DNA of 64,000 nt, taken from contig JAHQVJ010000044.1 in assembly GCA_019634415.1 (NCBI GenBank), positions 21,340 through 85,339 of the forward strand, read 5' to 3'. This DNA comes from Myxococcales bacterium. Its GTDB lineage: Bacteria; Myxococcota_A; UBA796; GCA-2862545. Below are positions 61,357-64,000 of the stretch, in pieces. The notes under the pieces are model-generated. The model was not told the DNA's origin, searched no databases, and saw only the letters and a program-made list of their open reading frames with translations. Every line of letters starts with the position of its first letter. Positions within the stretch are counted from its first letter, which is position 1. Both the position numbers and the translations under genes were made by a program.

Positions 61357-64000
61357 CTAGGCCGGTCGAAGGATGGCGTGCACGCCGCGCAGCTCGTGCA
61401 CCACCGCGCCGGACTCGTCGGTGAACACGATGTCGGTGATGGTCTTGTCGCTTCCCTTGCGCTGTCCGCGGAGCACGGCGCGCAGCGGACCGTTGCCCGG
61501 CCCGGGGCGGAAGGTGCGCACGGCGTCCACGCTCATGGGCAGCGACGCGCCGCCGAGCACCCGCGCTCCGTAGAGCAGTGCCAGCTGCAGGCCGCCGTCC
61601 AGAGCTGCGGGATCGGTGTGCCAGCGCTCCTCGCTCCAGCCCGCCTGAGCCGTGCTCGTCAGCGTGGCTGCCAGCGCGTCGTCGGATGCACCGTCGAGCG
61701 AGCGGATCACCTGGAAGTCGGCGCCGTGGAACAGCACGCGGCCGTCGTAGATGTCCGCGTTGTCGGCGGGTGGAAGGTCGGGCTGGACCGGAGCGCTCGG
61801 GGCCGGGCTGCGGTGGTCCGACAGATCGGCGAAGGCCGAGTAGAAGCGCTGGCCCGACGCCCCCGTCAGCTGCAGCGACAGCACCGCACCCGTGCCGTTG
61901 GAGACCTCCTCCGCCGTCACGCCGAACCAGTCGCCTGCGTCGTCGAAGTGGGAGAGCTGGATGCCGCGCAGCACCTTGACCTCGCGGAAGCCCTGCAGCT
62001 GCAGATCGGGGCGACACGCCGCGGCTGCGCGAGCGAACCACTCCAGCACCATCACCACCGGGACCACGGGCACGCCTGCCACCTGGTGGTCCGCCAGGTA
62101 GGGGTGGGAGCTGCGGTGGGTGCGCAGCGCCAGCGACACCCGCTTCACGCTCTGACCATCGGCCAACGGCTGCATGCGCGGCTCGCCGCCGAGCACCATC
62201 TCGGTCGCACCGCTGCGATCGGCAGCTTCGTCCACCAGCATCTGGGCGCCTGCGTCCAGGCCGATCAGGGGCACGCCCTGCGCCGCGAAGTGCGCCTTGA
62301 GCTGCGGCGTGACCATGCCCCCCTCCCAGGGCCCCCACTGCAGGGCCTTCACGAGGACGTCTGGTCCTCGCAGCCGCTGCTCCAGGGCTGCCACCTTCGC
62401 CAGCACCTCGTTGGCCATGGCGTAGTCCGCCTGGCCCTTGTTGCCGCAACGACCCGCTACGGAGCTGAACAGCAGCAGCGTGTCGAGGGGGTCGTCGGCG
62501 GTGGCCGCCAGCAGGGCACGCAGACCGAGCACCTTGGTGTCGAACACGCGATCGAACTGCTCGGGCGTCTTGTCGGCCACCAGCTTGTCGGCCAGCACAC
62601 CGGCTCCGTGCACCAGGGCGGTGATGGGACCCCAGGTCTTGCGCACCTCGGTCAGCACACGGGCGACGTCGTCGGCATCGGCCACGTCCACCGCGTGGTA
62701 CGTCACCTGGCCGCCGGCCGCCTCGATGGCACCCATGGTGCCGCGGATCTCGCGCATGCCCAGGATGCGCTTCACCTGGCCACCGAGCTCCGCTGGGCTC
62801 GGGGTCTCTCCCTTGCGGCGCGCGGCGTCGAGCAGGGCCCGCTTCAGCGACGCCTCGTCGGCGTGGCCCTCGGCAGCCGCTGGCTCCGGCATCAGGGCGG
62901 TGCGGCCGAGCAGTGCGTAGCGGCCGCCATAGGCCTCCGCCAGCGCCACCAGCGTGTGCGCCGTCACGCCCTTCGCGCCGCCGCTCGCAACCACCCCGCT
63001 GCGATCGGTGATGGCGGAACGCGTGGGGGCCACAGCCGTGGCCACGCTCGCCAGGGTGAGGCGGCCCCCATCGGGCGTGAGCCCCACCTCGACCTCGGGT
63101 CCGCCGTGGAGCAGCTCCGCCGCGATGGCACGAGCCACCTCGTCGGTGGAGCGGTCGCCGGGGTCGACATCGATGGCCTTGGCGTGGGCCTGGGGCCACT
63201 CCTGGTCCACCGTCTTCACCAGGCCCGCCAGTCCGGCGACCCAGGCGTGGTTCGAGCCCGCCAGTCCGAAGTCGCCTCCGGTGGTCTGCACCGTGACGAA
63301 CAAGCCGCCCTCGGTGGAGAAGCGCGGAGCGACGGCCTTGGCCGTGAGGAAGGCGTGACGCTGCACGCCGAGGTCGTCGGTGGCGGACCAGCCCCCCACA
63401 TGGATCACGGCGGTGTGAGCCTCGCTCGGCTGATCGGCCACGTCCACCGACAGTCCCTCTCCGGCGAGCGCGCGCGCCAGGGCTCGCGCGCGATCCCCTT
63501 GGGGCACCACGGCGACACGGGCTCCGTCCAGACCCGGCAGGGACATGCCTGCGGGCGGCGTGGGCACCGCGGTCAGGGTGAAGCGGCCAAGCGCCGGCAG
63601 CGACACCACGGGATCGACGGCCGCTGGTGCAGGGGAGGCCTCCGGAGCAGACGTGGGAGCCGGGCTCACCGCACCGCGGAGGTGGTCCACCACCTGTCCG
63701 AGCGTGTTGAGCTTGGCCATCTCCGCGGTGTCGACCTCGGGGAGTCCCGGTGCCGCGTCGCGCACCGCACTCAAGATCTCGACGCGCTTGATGGAGTCGA
63801 TGCCGAGATCGCTCTCCAGGGCCATGCCCATCTCGAGCATGTCGGCGGGGTATCCGGTCTTGTCGGCCACGACGTCGAGGAGCAGGGCCTCGAGGTCCAG
63901 TCCGGCAGCTGCGGCGGGTGCTGTCGCCGGAGTCGCTGCGGGTGCCGCCGAGGCGGGCAGGGCACTGCGGAGGTGGTCCACCACTTGGCCGAGCGTGTTG
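61357..64000 (-). CDS. PfaA-like synthase subunit, C-terminal part: ACP-ACP-KR-DH (cut by window edge)
   Basis: 880 visible residues; the frame stays open through the right edge, so the ketosynthase, acyltransferase and further carriers expected N-terminally lie outside. The edge falls in one acyl carrier domain (NTLGQVVDHLR) and a complete one follows with MALESDLGIDSIKRVEILSAV, whose DSIK serine takes phosphopantetheine. NTLGQVVDHLR recurs 97 codons later, showing tandem carriers. Ketoreductase: GVVASGGAKGVTAHTLVALAE binds NADPH and LLLFSSVAGRCGNKGQADYAMANE holds Ser, Tyr and Asn. The last 250 residues are a PKS-type dehydratase: HPYLADHQVAGVPVVPVVMVLEW and DPAALDGGLQLALLYGA. Its stop is 39 bases before the PfaC-like GTG, so they form one operon. 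Enoyl reductase is not in the window. Confidence 0.92.
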   Translation of the reverse strand, partial: NTLGQVVDHLRSALPASAAPAATPATAPAAAAGLDLEALLLDVVADKTGYPADMLEMGMALESDLGIDSIKRVEILSAVRDAAPGLPEVDTAEMAKLNTLGQVVDHLRGAVSPAPTSAPEASPAPAAVDPVVSLPALGRFTLTAVPTPPAGMSLPGLDGARVAVVPQGDRARALARALAGEGLSVDVADQPSEAHTAVIHVGGWSATDDLGVQRHAFLTAKAVAPRFSTEGGLFVTVQTTGGDFGLAGSNHAWVAGLAGLVKTVDQEWPQAHAKAIDVDPGDRSTDEVARAIAAELLHGGPEVEVGLTPDGGRLTLASVATAVAPTRSAITDRSGVVASGGAKGVTAHTLVALAEAYGGRYALLGRTALMPEPAAAEGHADEASLKRALLDAARRKGETPSPAELGGQVKRILGMREIRGTMGAIEAAGGQVTYHAVDVADADDVARVLTEVRKTWGPITALVHGAGVLADKLVADKTPEQFDRVFDTKVLGLRALLAATADDPLDTLLLFSSVAGRCGNKGQADYAMANEVLAKVAALEQRLRGPDVLVKALQWGPWEGGMVTPQLKAHFAAQGVPLIGLDAGAQMLVDEAADRSGATEMVLGGEPRMQPLADGQSVKRVSLALRTHRSSHPYLADHQVAGVPVVPVVMVLEWFARAAAACRPDLQLQGFREVKVLRGIQLSHFDDAGDWFGVTAEEVSNGTGAVLSLQLTGASGQRFYSAFADLSDHRSPAPSAPVQPDLPPADNADIYDGRVLFHGADFQVIRSLDGASDDALAATLTSTAQAGWSEERWHTDPAALDGGLQLALLYGARVLGGASLPMSVDAVRTFRPGPGNGPLRAVLRGQRKGSDKTITDIVFTDESGAVVHELRGVHAILRPA

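Noticed and set aside
61208..63199. Minus-strand frame of 663 codons overlapping both lipid synthase subunits
   Set aside because: Low-complexity Arg/Gly/Ala sequence, out of frame with the ketoreductase and dehydratase motifs; shadow of the true frame.

Overview
The window is a gene-dense, visibly GC-rich bacterial chromosome segment with no gap over 300 bases, no tRNA or rRNA gene, no CRISPR array and no insertion sequence that I can see. Several traits point to a deltaproteobacterium, most likely Myxococcota or a relative: a multidomain lipid synthase of the Pfa type ending in an acylglycerophosphate acyltransferase domain (an arrangement known from myxobacteria), a lipoprotein with the DxDxDG putative metal-binding repeats common in that group, many lipoproteins and small sensory proteins, and a TG-rich, high-GC3 codon style. 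This placement is inference from gene content.

Layout. 1-8 kb: end of an unidentified gene, a single-domain response regulator, a tandem cyclic-nucleotide-binding protein, a cyclophilin lipoprotein, a membrane protein, a Sel1-repeat protein, a copper-monooxygenase-like lipoprotein and an outer-membrane barrel. 8-16 kb: a group-2 sigma factor, then a four-gene RND efflux operon (tetR-tolC-adaptor-pump) with a double palindromic operator. 16-21 kb: acyl-CoA-binding protein, VOC protein, VC0807-type membrane protein, M15 peptidase lipoprotein, an orphan Cache sensor, an esterase-like protein lacking its serine, and thioredoxin. 21-29 kb: heme genes hemX-hemA-hemC with hemD on the opposite strand coupled to an acyl-CoA dehydrogenase, then polA. 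29-32 kb: ECF sigma factor, membrane-anchored putative anti-sigma factor with internal repeats, a secreted protein, HIT and ASCH-like proteins. 32-38 kb (minus): membrane protein, fused alpha-beta E1 dehydrogenase, stand-alone acyltransferase, HD hydrolase. 38-42 kb (minus): cysC, an S-adenosylhomocysteinase-like protein with altered active site, a helical-repeat protein, ppx. 42-50.6 kb (plus): plsX, divergent RNA methyltransferase, then metal-binding lipoprotein, glycosyltransferase, sulfatase-like membrane protein, membrane protein and a FabH-type ketosynthase. 50.6-53.7 kb: gluQ, a subtilase-like protein and an M28-like membrane protein. 53.7-64 kb (minus): two subunits of a PUFA/secondary-lipid synthase, the second running off the right end.

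How the parts connect. Lipid metabolism is the main thread (acyl-CoA-binding protein, acyl-CoA dehydrogenase, E1-acyltransferase operon, plsX, FabH and the Pfa-type synthase), beside envelope functions and housekeeping genes. The Pfa synthase lacks a recognisable acyltransferase domain between its chain-length factor and dehydratases. A second thread is the number of proteins that keep an enzyme fold but have lost catalytic residues: the esterase, sulfatase-like, subtilase-like, M28-like and S-adenosylhomocysteinase-like proteins. Start codons were chosen from ribosome-binding sites, overlaps and family N-termini; no database search was run, so family names rest on motif recognition.
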